Shown one piece after another: positions 7,999 through 15,551 of a stretch of DNA of 51,251 bases. Position numbers and translations under genes: made by a program. The DNA is from Anaerolineales bacterium UBA2395. Its GTDB lineage: Bacteria > Chloroflexota > Anaerolineae > Anaerolineales > Villigracilaceae. The stretch spans positions 456-51,706 of the forward strand of contig DDSH01000002.1 in NCBI GenBank assembly GCA_002343775.1, given 5' to 3'. How positions within the stretch are numbered: the first letter of the stretch is position 1; each line of letters begins with the position of its first letter. The notes under the pieces are model-generated. The model was not told the origin of the DNA. It saw only the letters and a program-made list of their open reading frames with translations, and searched no databases.

Positions 7999-9729
7999 AT
8001 GAATGAAAATAAATCTCAAATCTGGCGCATCAACACCCGCACGCAGACCTTGAAGCGCGAACCCGTCCCTGAAACCTGGCAGCGCCTCGGTGGGCGTGGA
8101 CTGATCGCGCGCATCATGGTGGATGAAGTGGATGCAAAATGTGATCCACTTGGCGCAGGGAATAAACTGATCTTCACACCTGGTTTGCTGGTGGGACATA
8201 TTTTGTCATCAACAGACCGCATTTCGGTGGGCGGAAAATCGCCGCTGACGGGCGGCATCAAGGAAGCCAACGCGGGTGGACGCACGGGTTATCACATGGC
8301 TTTCATGGGCATCCACGCGCTCATCATTGAAGATATGCCTGAGAAGGACGGCTATTGGGTTTTGCACCTCTCGCTGAAAGACGGCGCGAAGTGGGAACGC
8401 GCCGATGACTTGGCTGGTTTGGGTGTGTATGAAACCGCGCCAAAACTGCTCGAAAAATACGGCGATAAAGTTGCCATTTCAATGATTGGTCCTGGCGGCG
8501 AAATGCGCATGAAGTCGGCGGGCATTCAGAATATTGACAAGGATAAAATTCCAGCCCGCATTGCTGCCCGCGGTGGACTGGGTGCAGTGATGGGGTCGAA
8601 GGGACTCAAAGCCATTGTGTTCGACCACACAGGCGGGCAAAAGCCCGCAATTGTCGACCCCGACGCCTTCAAGGTGGCGCAAAAGGATTACACCAAGGCG
8701 GTGATGGAGCATCCGCAGTCCATCACGTATCGCGATTATGGCACGGCGGCGATGGCGCAGATGACCCAACGCTTTGCGGCAATCCCTGCGCATAATTTTT
8801 CGCGTGGCACGTTCGACAATGTGGATGCCATCAGCGGTGAGCAGTTGCGTGAATTCACTTTAACACGCGGCAAACCTTCAGATGCGTCGCATGCCTGTAT
8901 GGCGGGATGTACCATTAAATGCTCGAATGTCTTTGGCGGGGAAGATGGCAAGATCATCGTCTCACCGTTGGAATATGAAACCATCGGTTTGATGGGCACG
9001 AATCTCGACATTGACTCACTCGATGCTATCGGACGCATGAACTGGCACGTCAACGACCTCGGCTTGGATTCCATCGAAGTGGGTGGCGCGTTGGGCGTGG
9101 CGGCAGAGGCTGGATTAATGAAGTGGGGAAGCGAAGAAGATGCCCAGAAATTAATTGACGAAATGCGAGCAGGCACAGAGTTGGGACGCATCCTCGGCGA
9201 TGGTGCGGTGACAGTTGGCAAGAAATACGGCATTGAACGCGTTCCTGCAGTGAAGGGGCAAGCCATGTCGGCATATGAGCCGCGTTCCATCAAAGGAACG
9301 GGCGTGACCTACGCCACCACGCCGCAAGGTGCTGACCATACCTGCGGGCTGACCATTCGCGCACAGGTCAATCACCTTGACCCGACCCAGCAAAAAGAGG
9401 CTTCACTCAACGCTCAGTTGAATATGGCGGGCTACGACACCATTGGTGCGTGTATCTTTGCAGGTTTCGGTTACGCGGCGACACCCGATGGCGTGGTGAA
9501 GCGTTTATTGAAATCCCGTTACGGCTGGGACGATGTGCCCGATAATATTTTGCAGGCACTCGGCAAAGAGACAATCAAACTGGAGCGCGAGTTCAATAAA
9601 CGCGCAGGCTTTACCAAGGAAGATGACCGCCTGCCCAAGTGGATGACCGAAGAAGCCATCCCCGAAAACGGCTCGGTCTTCGATGTGAGCGAGGATGTGT
9701 TGGATCACATCTTTGATGGAATTGAGTAA
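7999..9729 (+). CDS. Aldehyde:ferredoxin oxidoreductase family protein, divergent
   Basis: A 576-residue AOR-family protein with the expected N-terminal pterin domain (RLGGRGLIARIM, ISVGGKSPLTGG) and central cluster domain. The cluster Cys spacing is C300-x3-C304-x3-C308 with a later C485, differing from the x2/x3 spacing of the AOR at 3163. This points to a different subfamily and probably a different substrate. I start it at ATG 7999 because GGAGA lies 5 nt upstream; a TTG 12 nt earlier (7987) has no ribosome binding site. It is transcribed after a REP-like palindrome and ends at a bidirectional terminator. A tungsten-type aldehyde oxidoreductase is most likely; the electron acceptor is presumably ferredoxin. 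Confidence 0.9.
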   Translation: MNENKSQIWRINTRTQTLKREPVPETWQRLGGRGLIARIMVDEVDAKCDPLGAGNKLIFTPGLLVGHILSSTDRISVGGKSPLTGGIKEANAGGRTGYHMAFMGIHALIIEDMPEKDGYWVLHLSLKDGAKWERADDLAGLGVYETAPKLLEKYGDKVAISMIGPGGEMRMKSAGIQNIDKDKIPARIAARGGLGAVMGSKGLKAIVFDHTGGQKPAIVDPDAFKVAQKDYTKAVMEHPQSITYRDYGTAAMAQMTQRFAAIPAHNFSRGTFDNVDAISGEQLREFTLTRGKPSDASHACMAGCTIKCSNVFGGEDGKIIVSPLEYETIGLMGTNLDIDSLDAIGRMNWHVNDLGLDSIEVGGALGVAAEAGLMKWGSEEDAQKLIDEMRAGTELGRILGDGAVTVGKKYGIERVPAVKGQAMSAYEPRSIKGTGVTYATTPQGADHTCGLTIRAQVNHLDPTQQKEASLNAQLNMAGYDTIGACIFAGFGYAATPDGVVKRLLKSRYGWDDVPDNILQALGKETIKLEREFNKRAGFTKEDDRLPKWMTEEAIPENGSVFDVSEDVLDHIFDGIE

Positions 9730-9733
9730 ATAA

Positions 9734-9768
9734 AAAACTCCCGAGGTCTTCATGACTTCGGGAGTTTT
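9734..9768. terminator. Bidirectional terminator between the second AOR and the CPBP gene
   Basis: AAAACTCCCGAGGTC pairs with GACTTCGGGAGTTTT (one G-T wobble) around a small loop, with T-rich flanks on both strands. It lies between convergent genes. Confidence 0.9.
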
Positions 9769-9771
9769 CTT

Positions 9772-10611
9772 TTAGGCAGTTTGTTTCAACCGATACTTCA
9801 TCAACATCCACCCGACCAAGCCGAATAACAGCGAGACAAAAACACCTTCATTGGTGGGCGTGAAGACAGGAGCCAGCGCGCCTTTGACTTCGATAAAGCC
9901 GTTCATGAGCAAAGGCATACTGATGGCGTTGATCATCTGATGCAGCAGGAACACCGTCCACGTAGATTTGCTGATGAGGCGCAACTCGCCAAACAGAATG
10001 GACGTGGGAATTTGTACAAAGAAGGCAAGGGCAATAAAGACGGGAATGCTGGTGGTAATGGCACTCTCCAATTGAGCGCGGTCCAGGAAGTAGTAATAGT
10101 AGGGTAGATGCCAACTTGTCCAAAGAACGGAAACGATGATGTGGTTGACGAGCGGACTGACACCTGCGGCTTCGAGTCGCGGCGTGAGATAACTGCGCCA
10201 GGCAAATTCCTCGAAGAAGTTCTTCATCAGCGAGCCAACGAAGATCACGCCGACGGCTGACAGATACGCGCCGAAACCTTGCGCGGCAAAACCATCAGCG
10301 GAGGCAATGCCGAGGAGGGCTGCCAAGCCAAAGGTTAAGAGAGCGGCGAGCGGATAGACCAGAAGCGCCAACAGATACCACTTCCAGCCGGAGGGGAGAT
10401 TCAAGCCGAAGCCTGCATCCTTCCAGCCATCTCCTCCCAATGCACGTAGTAGAAAGCCAGAAAGTGCAGGGGTTGTAAGCCAAACAAGTGCGCCTAAACT
10501 TTGCAGGGGCGGCGCGGTGTTGCCAGTGACGTTGTTAAGCCAGATGCCCAGCCAACCGCCGCCGACGGTGAAGAGTGAAACGATGATGATATTACGAATG
10601 ATCTTGTTCAT
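9772..10611 (-). CDS. CPBP-family intramembrane metalloprotease (CAAX/Abi type)
   Basis: A 279-residue membrane protein with about seven hydrophobic segments. It carries the CPBP/Abi signature: EEFAWRSYL (EExxxR) near residue 142 and a second motif WTSWHLP (WxxxH type) near residue 171. The family includes CAAX prenyl proteases, bacteriocin self-immunity proteins and membrane-anchored peptidases; no target can be named. The start overlaps the stop of the upstream PadR-family gene by four bases, so the two are translationally coupled. The regulator probably controls this protein (inference). Confidence 0.87.
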   Translation of the reverse strand: MNKIIRNIIIVSLFTVGGGWLGIWLNNVTGNTAPPLQSLGALVWLTTPALSGFLLRALGGDGWKDAGFGLNLPSGWKWYLLALLVYPLAALLTFGLAALLGIASADGFAAQGFGAYLSAVGVIFVGSLMKNFFEEFAWRSYLTPRLEAAGVSPLVNHIIVSVLWTSWHLPYYYYFLDRAQLESAITTSIPVFIALAFFVQIPTSILFGELRLISKSTWTVFLLHQMINAISMPLLMNGFIEVKGALAPVFTPTNEGVFVSLLFGLVGWMLMKYRLKQTA

Positions 10612-11177
10612 TGGTCACCTATTTGAATTGTGTAGTTTTTGTTTTCAATGCGTTCAATGGCAGAGCGCAGCCATGCCGCAATGGATTGGTTGTTGACATA
10701 CCCCGCTTCGAGCGTGAGGATCGAAAGAAAGACAGCGCGCGGGTTTTGAATTTTTGGGGGCGAGTTTTGGATCATTTCATGCACGGCTTCGTACACTGCC
10801 AGCCGTTCTTCGGTCTCTTTAAGTTTGTGGCGTATTACATTGAGTAATTCGTCGTCACTGATTTGACCTCCAAAATACACTTGAATGAGAAACGGCTCGC
10901 GGTCGTCGCGTTCGGGTTGCGGGGTGGTGAGCCATGCGTGCAGTTCTGTGCGCCCTGCTTCGGTGATGTGATAGACCTTCATGTCGAGCCGTTCTTCGCG
11001 CTCGATCACCTCTTTGGTGACCATGCCCTGCGTTTCAAGTTCGGCAAGTGTGCGGTAGATCTGGCTTTGGTTGGCGGGCCAGAAATGCTGCACCGAGTTG
11101 TCGAAGGCTTTTTTCAGGTCGTAGCCTGAGAGGGGAACAAAGGAGAGAAAACCGAGGATGGCGTGTTTGAGTGACAT
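10608..11177 (-). CDS. PadR-family transcriptional regulator
   Basis: A 189-residue regulator. Residues 1-80 form the PadR winged helix (LKHAILGFLSFVPLSGYDLKK, then SQIYRTLAELETQGMV and YHITEAGR in the wing). A C-terminal helical dimerisation domain of the Vir type follows, from residue 90 onward. PadR proteins usually repress nearby detoxification, transporter or membrane-protein genes in response to a small ligand. It overlaps the CPBP protease gene by 4 nt and forms an operon with it. A palindrome overlapping its own -10 box suggests autorepression. Confidence 0.9.
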   Translation of the reverse strand: MSLKHAILGFLSFVPLSGYDLKKAFDNSVQHFWPANQSQIYRTLAELETQGMVTKEVIEREERLDMKVYHITEAGRTELHAWLTTPQPERDDREPFLIQVYFGGQISDDELLNVIRHKLKETEERLAVYEAVHEMIQNSPPKIQNPRAVFLSILTLEAGYVNNQSIAAWLRSAIERIENKNYTIQIGDQ

Positions 11178-11191
11178 ATGCGTATAGATTG

Positions 11192-11209
11192 TATAGTACT
11201 AGTATTATA
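11192..11209. promoter_or_regulatory. Candidate PadR operator overlapping the -10 box
   Basis: An 18-bp near-perfect palindrome (TATAgTACTAGTAtTATA, with one symmetric mismatch pair). The minus strand contains TATAAT (11209-11204) inside it, 26 nt upstream of the PadR start codon. A repressor bound here would block RNA polymerase. It is not the classical PadR ATGT-N8-ACAT site, so the assignment is inferred. Confidence 0.5.
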
Positions 11210-11351
11210 TGATTAGTAATATACTTGGGTAGTTTTATCCTGTCAAGGGGATGAAACGCCTCAAACCCCGCCCAAGGCTGATGCAAACCATGTAGTTTTT
11301 TCTTTGTCCAGAGTGTGATTTCAGTAATCCGGCGTAAAGCGGAATGGAACG

Positions 11352-11376
11352 AAAAAACCCCGCAAGGCGGGGTTTC
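11352..11376 (-). terminator. Terminator of tRNA-Thr
   Basis: On the minus strand AAACCCCGC pairs with GCGGGGTTT over a 3-nt loop and is followed by a T run, 9 nt downstream of the tRNA 3' end. Confidence 0.85.
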
Positions 11377-11384
11377 CATTGCAG

Positions 11385-11457
11385 AGCCACCGGTGGGATA
11401 CGAACCCACGACCTGACGATTACGAATCGTCTGCTCTGCCAGCTGAGCTACGGTGGC
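11385..11457 (-). tRNA. tRNA-Thr (anticodon CGT)
   Basis: A full cloverleaf on the minus strand: acceptor GCCACCG with CGGTGGC, D arm GCTC-AGCTGGCA-GAGC, anticodon arm GACGA-TTCGTAA-TCGTC with anticodon CGT (reads ACG), and T arm containing GGTTCGTATCC. The 3' CCA is not encoded; the discriminator is U. Confidence 0.96.
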
Positions 11458-11493
11458 ATTATGTGCCCGCTAGGGGTTTTTCAAACGGGCGGG

Positions 11494-11522
11494 ATTATAA
11501 AGGATTTGAAGCAATCACGCAA
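11494..11522 (-). promoter_or_regulatory. Promoter of tRNA-Thr
   Basis: On the minus strand TTGCGT (11522-11517), a 17-nt spacer, then a perfect TATAAT (11499-11494). The expected transcription start lies about 30 nt before the mature tRNA. Confidence 0.65.
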
Positions 11523-11559
11523 GTTTTCCAATTCCCGGGTTGTCTGTTAGGATGGAGAT

Positions 11560-12840
11560 ATGACAATGCGCATTGCTATGCTTTCGTATCATACTTGTCC
11601 GCTGGCAACGCTGGGCGGCAAGGATACAGGTGGGATGAACGTTTACGTCCGCGATCTGACGCGGGAGTTGGGTCGGCTTGGAATCCATGTGGATGTTTTC
11701 ACCCGTTCACAAGATGAACACGTCCCGCACATCGTCCACGAACTGGGGTATGGGAATCGCGTGGTGCATATCCCCGCGGGACCCGAAGAGCCGAAAAGCA
11801 AGAGCGACATTGCGAAGTACATCCCCGAATTTGTAGGGGGCATCAAGGCGTTTGCAGATGATAAGGGAATTAAATACGATGTCATCCACAGCCATTACTG
11901 GATGTCTGGGTTGGCTGCAGAGGCGCTCAGCGATGCCTGGGGCGGTACTCCCATTGTCCATATGTTCCACACGCTGGGCGAGATGAAGAACCGGGTGGCA
12001 AGGTCGGAAGATGAGCGCGCCGGCGAGGACCGGCTTGATGGGGAGCGTCAGGTTCTCCGTCGGGTTGACCGCATTATTGTCGCTACCCTGGCGGAGTTGA
12101 CCCAGCTGAGATTCCTCTATCGCGCGGATGCCCGCAAAATGGTGATCATTCCGCCAGGCGTTGACCCCTGTCACTTCTATCCGATCCCGCCTGATGAAGC
12201 CAAGGAGTTTATTGGGCTGCGCCCCGAAAACCGGATGATCCTGTTCGTTGGGCGAATTGAACCGCTTAAAGGGGTGGATACATTGATTCGAGCAATGTCC
12301 TGCCTCGACCTCACCCTGCGGAGCAAGGAAAGCCCCGTTCACCTTGCCATCATCGGTGGCGAGCCCAATGCCAACCCGGAAGACATGACCGATGAGATGA
12401 CCCGCCTCCAAAAAATGTGTGACGATCTATGTATGGGAGGGATGGTCGTGTTTTTGGGGAAGCGTGCCCAAGATACACTGCCTTATTATTATTCCGCTGC
12501 CGAGGTGCTGGTGATGCCCTCTTTGTACGAGTCGTTTGGCATGGTGGCTTTGGAGGCAATGGCTTGCGGAACCCCCGTGATCGCCTCAGAGGTGGGCGGG
12601 CTTGGCTATCTTGTTCAAAACGGCGTGACCGGATACACCGTACCAGACAGTGACCCGGAAATGTTGTGTGAAAAGCTGACAGAGTTATTGGGAAATCACG
12701 ACCTGCGCCGCGAGATGGGAGAGCATGCCGCCCAGTATGCGCAAGATTACGCCTGGGGAAACATCGCAGCGCAGATCCTCGACGTGTATAATGAGGTTGT
12801 TGAAAAAACGAAGGTCAATCTGACCGCCAACCGAGCGTGA
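11560..12840 (+). CDS. GT4 glycosyltransferase, MshA / sucrose-phosphate-synthase-like
   Basis: A 426-residue GT-B glycosyltransferase. The N-terminal GGKDTGGMNVYVRDLTREL is typical of the MshA/sucrose-phosphate-synthase branch of GT4. VIHSHYWMSGLAA follows, and the donor domain shows FVGRIEPLKGVDTLI and the E-x7-E motif (ESFGMVALEAMACGTPVIA). Enzymes of this branch transfer glucose or GlcNAc to small acceptors such as fructose-6-phosphate or inositol-phosphate, or build glycans; which of these applies is not visible. It stands alone, with a GGAG ribosome binding site and its own terminator, about 1.9 kb before the polysaccharide locus. It therefore need not belong to that locus. Confidence 0.88.
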   Translation: MTMRIAMLSYHTCPLATLGGKDTGGMNVYVRDLTRELGRLGIHVDVFTRSQDEHVPHIVHELGYGNRVVHIPAGPEEPKSKSDIAKYIPEFVGGIKAFADDKGIKYDVIHSHYWMSGLAAEALSDAWGGTPIVHMFHTLGEMKNRVARSEDERAGEDRLDGERQVLRRVDRIIVATLAELTQLRFLYRADARKMVIIPPGVDPCHFYPIPPDEAKEFIGLRPENRMILFVGRIEPLKGVDTLIRAMSCLDLTLRSKESPVHLAIIGGEPNANPEDMTDEMTRLQKMCDDLCMGGMVVFLGKRAQDTLPYYYSAAEVLVMPSLYESFGMVALEAMACGTPVIASEVGGLGYLVQNGVTGYTVPDSDPEMLCEKLTELLGNHDLRREMGEHAAQYAQDYAWGNIAAQILDVYNEVVEKTKVNLTANRA

Positions 12841-12878
12841 CATACTTCAAGTGTGCTGATCGTTTTGCACAAACATAC

Positions 12879-12903
12879 GCCAGCCCATTCGGGCTGGCTT
12901 TTT
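12879..12903 (+). terminator. Terminator after the MshA-like glycosyltransferase
   Basis: GCCAGCCC and GGGCTGGC form a perfect 8-bp stem around an ATTC loop, followed by TTTTT. Confidence 0.92.
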
Positions 12904-12951
12904 ATCTTGTCTGATCGCCATTCCTTTTCGCGCTGCTTGCGTTTCGATATC

Positions 12952-13707
12952 TCATTCTTTCATTTTTATAAAGAACAACGTTGAACCATCGATCTCCTGC
13001 GAACGGATATCAAAGCGGTCTTTGAACTTCATCAGCATTTTTGACAGTTGCTTGTGCCCATACGTGCGCGGATCGAAAGCGGGGTCAACCTGATACAAGG
13101 CATTTCCCATGCTGGCAAGCGATGCCCAACCGTCCTGTTGGACAGCCATTTCAAAGGCTTGCGTGAGCAGGGGAATGGGATCAGACTCCGCTTCATCCTT
13201 TTTCTTCGCCCCGCTTTTTTGCGTCCGATGTTGAAGCGCCTGTTTCTTGGCAATCACAAGGTTTTCGGTATAAACAAAAACATCGCAGGCATTTACAAAA
13301 GGCTTGGGAGTCTTTTTCTCCCCGATCCCCATGACAAAAATTCCGGTCTCCCTGATGCGCGTAGCCAATCTGGTGTAATCACTATCGCTCGAAACAAGAC
13401 AGAAACCATCCACCACGCCTGAGTGCAAAATATCCATCGCATCAATGATCATGGCACTGTCGGTGGCATTCTTCCCGATGGTATAGCGGAATTGTTGAAT
13501 GGGTTGGAAGGCGTGAAAGTTAAGCGTCTCCTTCCATGAATTCATGTTGTTCGTCGTCCAATCGCCGTAAATTCGCCGAACGGTGACCTGCCCATGCCTG
13601 CCGGCTTCCACCAGCATCTGCGGTAGCAACCCCGCCTGGGCATTGTCGCCGTCGATCAGCATGGCGATCTTGTTGCGTGAAAGGGATTTGATTTGTTCGT
13701 CTGCCAT
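12952..13707 (-). CDS. NYN-domain (LabA/DUF88) ribonuclease-like protein with C-terminal LOTUS/OST-HTH domain
   Basis: A 251-residue protein. Residues 12-150 form a PIN-like NYN domain with the acidic residues expected for metal-dependent RNase activity: IDGDN (18-22), TDSAMIIDAMD and SSDSDYTRLA. A Lys-rich linker follows. Residues 175-250 resemble an OST-HTH/LOTUS RNA-binding winged helix (GWASLASMGNAL, FDPRTYGHKQLSKML). This pairing is known in bacteria and in eukaryotic germline RNA proteins, and a role in RNA turnover or RNA-based regulation is likely. TATAAT sits 6 nt before the ATG with no Shine-Dalgarno sequence, so the mRNA may be leaderless. Confidence 0.86.
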   Translation of the reverse strand: MADEQIKSLSRNKIAMLIDGDNAQAGLLPQMLVEAGRHGQVTVRRIYGDWTTNNMNSWKETLNFHAFQPIQQFRYTIGKNATDSAMIIDAMDILHSGVVDGFCLVSSDSDYTRLATRIRETGIFVMGIGEKKTPKPFVNACDVFVYTENLVIAKKQALQHRTQKSGAKKKDEAESDPIPLLTQAFEMAVQQDGWASLASMGNALYQVDPAFDPRTYGHKQLSKMLMKFKDRFDIRSQEIDGSTLFFIKMKE

Positions 13708-13713
13708 AATGTG

Positions 13714-13719
13714 ATTATA
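13714..13719 (-). promoter_or_regulatory. -10 box of the NYN gene, probable leaderless start
   Basis: A perfect TATAAT on the minus strand ends 6 nt before the ATG at 13707, so transcription should begin at or next to the start codon. There is no ribosome binding site. No convincing -35 is visible. Confidence 0.5.
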
Positions 13720-13770
13720 CCTTCTGCTTTCGGAATAAAACCTTGCGCTTCTTTCCTGACTGGAAACGGA

Positions 13771-14436
13771 TCAAGGCTCAATGGGCTTGATCACACCGAT
13801 ATCTTTTGGAGTCCCGCCAAAGAAGCTGATGTCACGGCAGGATTGGCGATCCAATCTCAACAAGATCACATCATTTGTGGTCACATCCACCTGAATGATC
13901 GTGTCTGCCTGGTAGGTCGAATCGACCGTCAATTTGAGTGTGACTTGGTTTTGCGCCGGGAGGTTTGCCACACATACTTTTTTGTCGGGGTGTTCCCTGC
14001 CTTCATCTATGGCTCTTAATAACCCACACATATTGGGAAGATCCAGTGTGCCAGTATTCTTAATGGTCACATAGGCGTTGGTCACTTCCCCCATTCCGTT
14101 TAGAATATCCAGGCTGGTGTTACAGCCGAGAATCTCAACGTCAACGGATTGAATCGGGGCTTGAGTATATGTCTCAGTGGGCTGTATGGGAGTGAATGTA
14201 AGAGTTGGAGGCGGGGGATTTGTATTTGTTGCTGTTACCGGTGAAATGACGGTCACACTGGTGGTTGGGCTGCCCTCAAAGGTGGGAGGCGGAATAATGA
14301 AGGGCGTGGCGGTCACAACTGCCGGAGTATGTGTTGGAACCGGAGTCCACACTGGAAACGGTTGGGGCGGCGCCACCCATGTATCGCATGCTGAAATCAC
14401 AAAGAAAAAGGGCAGAAGCAGGAGAATTTTTTTCAT
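13771..14436 (-). CDS. Putative lipoprotein with Thr/Pro-rich linker
   Basis: A 221-residue protein of unknown function. A signal peptide (MKKILLLLPFFFVISAC) has a lipobox with Cys17 as the lipidated residue. Residues 20-95 are a low-complexity Pro/Thr linker, typical of exported proteins in this kind of genome. The C-terminal 125 residues look like a small beta-sandwich (VDVEILGCNTSLDIL, AYVTIKNTGTLDLPNMC, VTLKLTVDSTY) of the CARDB/FxLYD type, with cysteines that could form disulfides. No enzyme motif is seen. It is divergent from the polysaccharide operon and has a TATAAT 6 nt upstream of its ATG. Confidence 0.78.
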   Translation of the reverse strand: MKKILLLLPFFFVISACDTWVAPPQPFPVWTPVPTHTPAVVTATPFIIPPPTFEGSPTTSVTVISPVTATNTNPPPPTLTFTPIQPTETYTQAPIQSVDVEILGCNTSLDILNGMGEVTNAYVTIKNTGTLDLPNMCGLLRAIDEGREHPDKKVCVANLPAQNQVTLKLTVDSTYQADTIIQVDVTTNDVILLRLDRQSCRDISFFGGTPKDIGVIKPIEP

Positions 14437-14442
14437 GAATTA

Positions 14443-14448
14443 ATTATA
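14443..14448 (-). promoter_or_regulatory. -10 box of the lipoprotein gene, probable leaderless start
   Basis: A perfect TATAAT on the minus strand with exactly 6 nt between it and the ATG at 14436, the same geometry as at the NYN gene. No Shine-Dalgarno sequence is present. Confidence 0.5.
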
Positions 14449-14591
14449 CTCTCAGGTCATTTTTGGAGTAGAATAAACAAGGGAAATTAAAAATTTGTAA
14501 CGAAATTGGTTTTACCAGCCCTAAAAAGGCTGATTGTGCAACTATATTTTGTATAGGGTATGTCACGTACATTCACATGCGCTTAAGAAGC

Positions 14592-14630
14592 GTGCTTTAA
14601 TAAATTTAATGATGTAAAATAGTGCTTTAA
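14592..14630 (+). promoter_or_regulatory. Possible control region of the polysaccharide operon
   Basis: The 257-nt gap before the operon contains a direct repeat GTGCTTTAA (14592-14600 and 14622-14630), about three helical turns apart. A TAAAAT that could be a -10 box (14615-14620) lies between the copies. No good -35 is seen, as would be expected for an activator-dependent promoter. This is a weak call. Confidence 0.3.
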
Positions 14631-14693
14631 CCATTTATTAATGAGGCGCTTGGCTGTGGACGCCGAAATTTTCTGTGTTTTTGGACAGGTCTT

Positions 14694-15518
14694 ATGAGCG
14701 AATTGAAGTTTTCAATCACAATCTTGGTATCGTACGTGATCACTGTTCTCGGGATTAGCAATATCGATCAATTCCAGGAAAGTTTCATTGACTTCAGCCC
14801 GACCTTTTTTGTTCTTGTTGCTGTTGTTGTTTTTTCTGAATTGATCGTTACAAGCTTCCTGATCAAAGCCGGGGTAAAGATTAATTACTACGCGGTTATC
14901 GCATTCTGGATGTTGGTCTACATATTTATCTGGACGTTCTACCTGCGTGACGAACGTTCTCTGGAAGTAAATCTGATCCAGTTGTTGTTGGTGCTCCTGT
15001 CCTCCGTCCTTGCATATGATGTCGGCAGGCGTATGGATCAGTTTGATAGAACCATGGATGGGTTGTCTTCCAGCGCATACCCCAACCGTGCCAGGGACAT
15101 TCAATCTTCGCGCGATTTGATCTCGGCTGAACTTACCCGAAGCAGAAGATATCATCACCCTTTATCAATTCTAACCATCCGGTTGGATAAGCCGAAGGGC
15201 AAAGACGGATGGAAACAGATGGATGTGATTGCAGATGACATGGTGCAGCGTTTTGCCATTGCCAAAGTGAGCCAGATCTTAAGCGAACTGGCGCGAACCA
15301 CGGACCTTGTGTTGAATGACAAGGATGGACAATTCGTTCTGGTCTGCCCGGAGACAAACCTGAACAGTATTGCCATTCTTGCGGAGAGGATCGAAGCGGC
15401 AGTCGAAGAAACCATGAATGCGAAGATAAACTGGGGTGGTGCAGCCTTCCCTGATGAAGCGCTAACTTTCGATGACTTGTTGCAAACGGCGCAAAAGAGA
15501 CTTTCGAATACTTCATAA
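14694..15518 (+). CDS. Four-TM membrane protein with degenerate GGDEF domain, PelD-like c-di-GMP receptor candidate
   Basis: A 274-residue protein. Four hydrophobic segments (about 6-21, 36-57, 65-84, 90-108) precede a short linker and a GGDEF-fold domain from residue 135 (SRDLISAELTRSRRYHHPLSILTIRL). The catalytic GGDEF loop is replaced by KDGQF (210-214), so cyclase activity is not expected. The inhibitory-site motif RxxD survives as R201-T-T-D204, exactly five residues upstream, the spacing of c-di-GMP-binding I-sites. This architecture recalls PelD, the receptor that activates Pel polysaccharide export, although PelD also has a GAF domain and none is seen here. It is the first gene of a long exopolysaccharide operon, 33 nt before the initiating transferase, so allosteric control of polymer production is likely (inference). 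Confidence 0.8.
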   Translation: MSELKFSITILVSYVITVLGISNIDQFQESFIDFSPTFFVLVAVVVFSELIVTSFLIKAGVKINYYAVIAFWMLVYIFIWTFYLRDERSLEVNLIQLLLVLLSSVLAYDVGRRMDQFDRTMDGLSSSAYPNRARDIQSSRDLISAELTRSRRYHHPLSILTIRLDKPKGKDGWKQMDVIADDMVQRFAIAKVSQILSELARTTDLVLNDKDGQFVLVCPETNLNSIAILAERIEAAVEETMNAKINWGGAAFPDEALTFDDLLQTAQKRLSNTS

Positions 15519-15551
15519 TTTGATTTATTAGATACATTTCATGGAGAAGAG

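Noticed and set aside
14437..14693. c-di-GMP riboswitch ahead of the polysaccharide operon
   Set aside because: The conserved core of class I or II c-di-GMP riboswitches is not visible; only small hairpins are present.
14694..15518. Active diguanylate cyclase
   Set aside because: The GGDEF loop is KDGQF; the catalytic glycines and acidic residues are missing.
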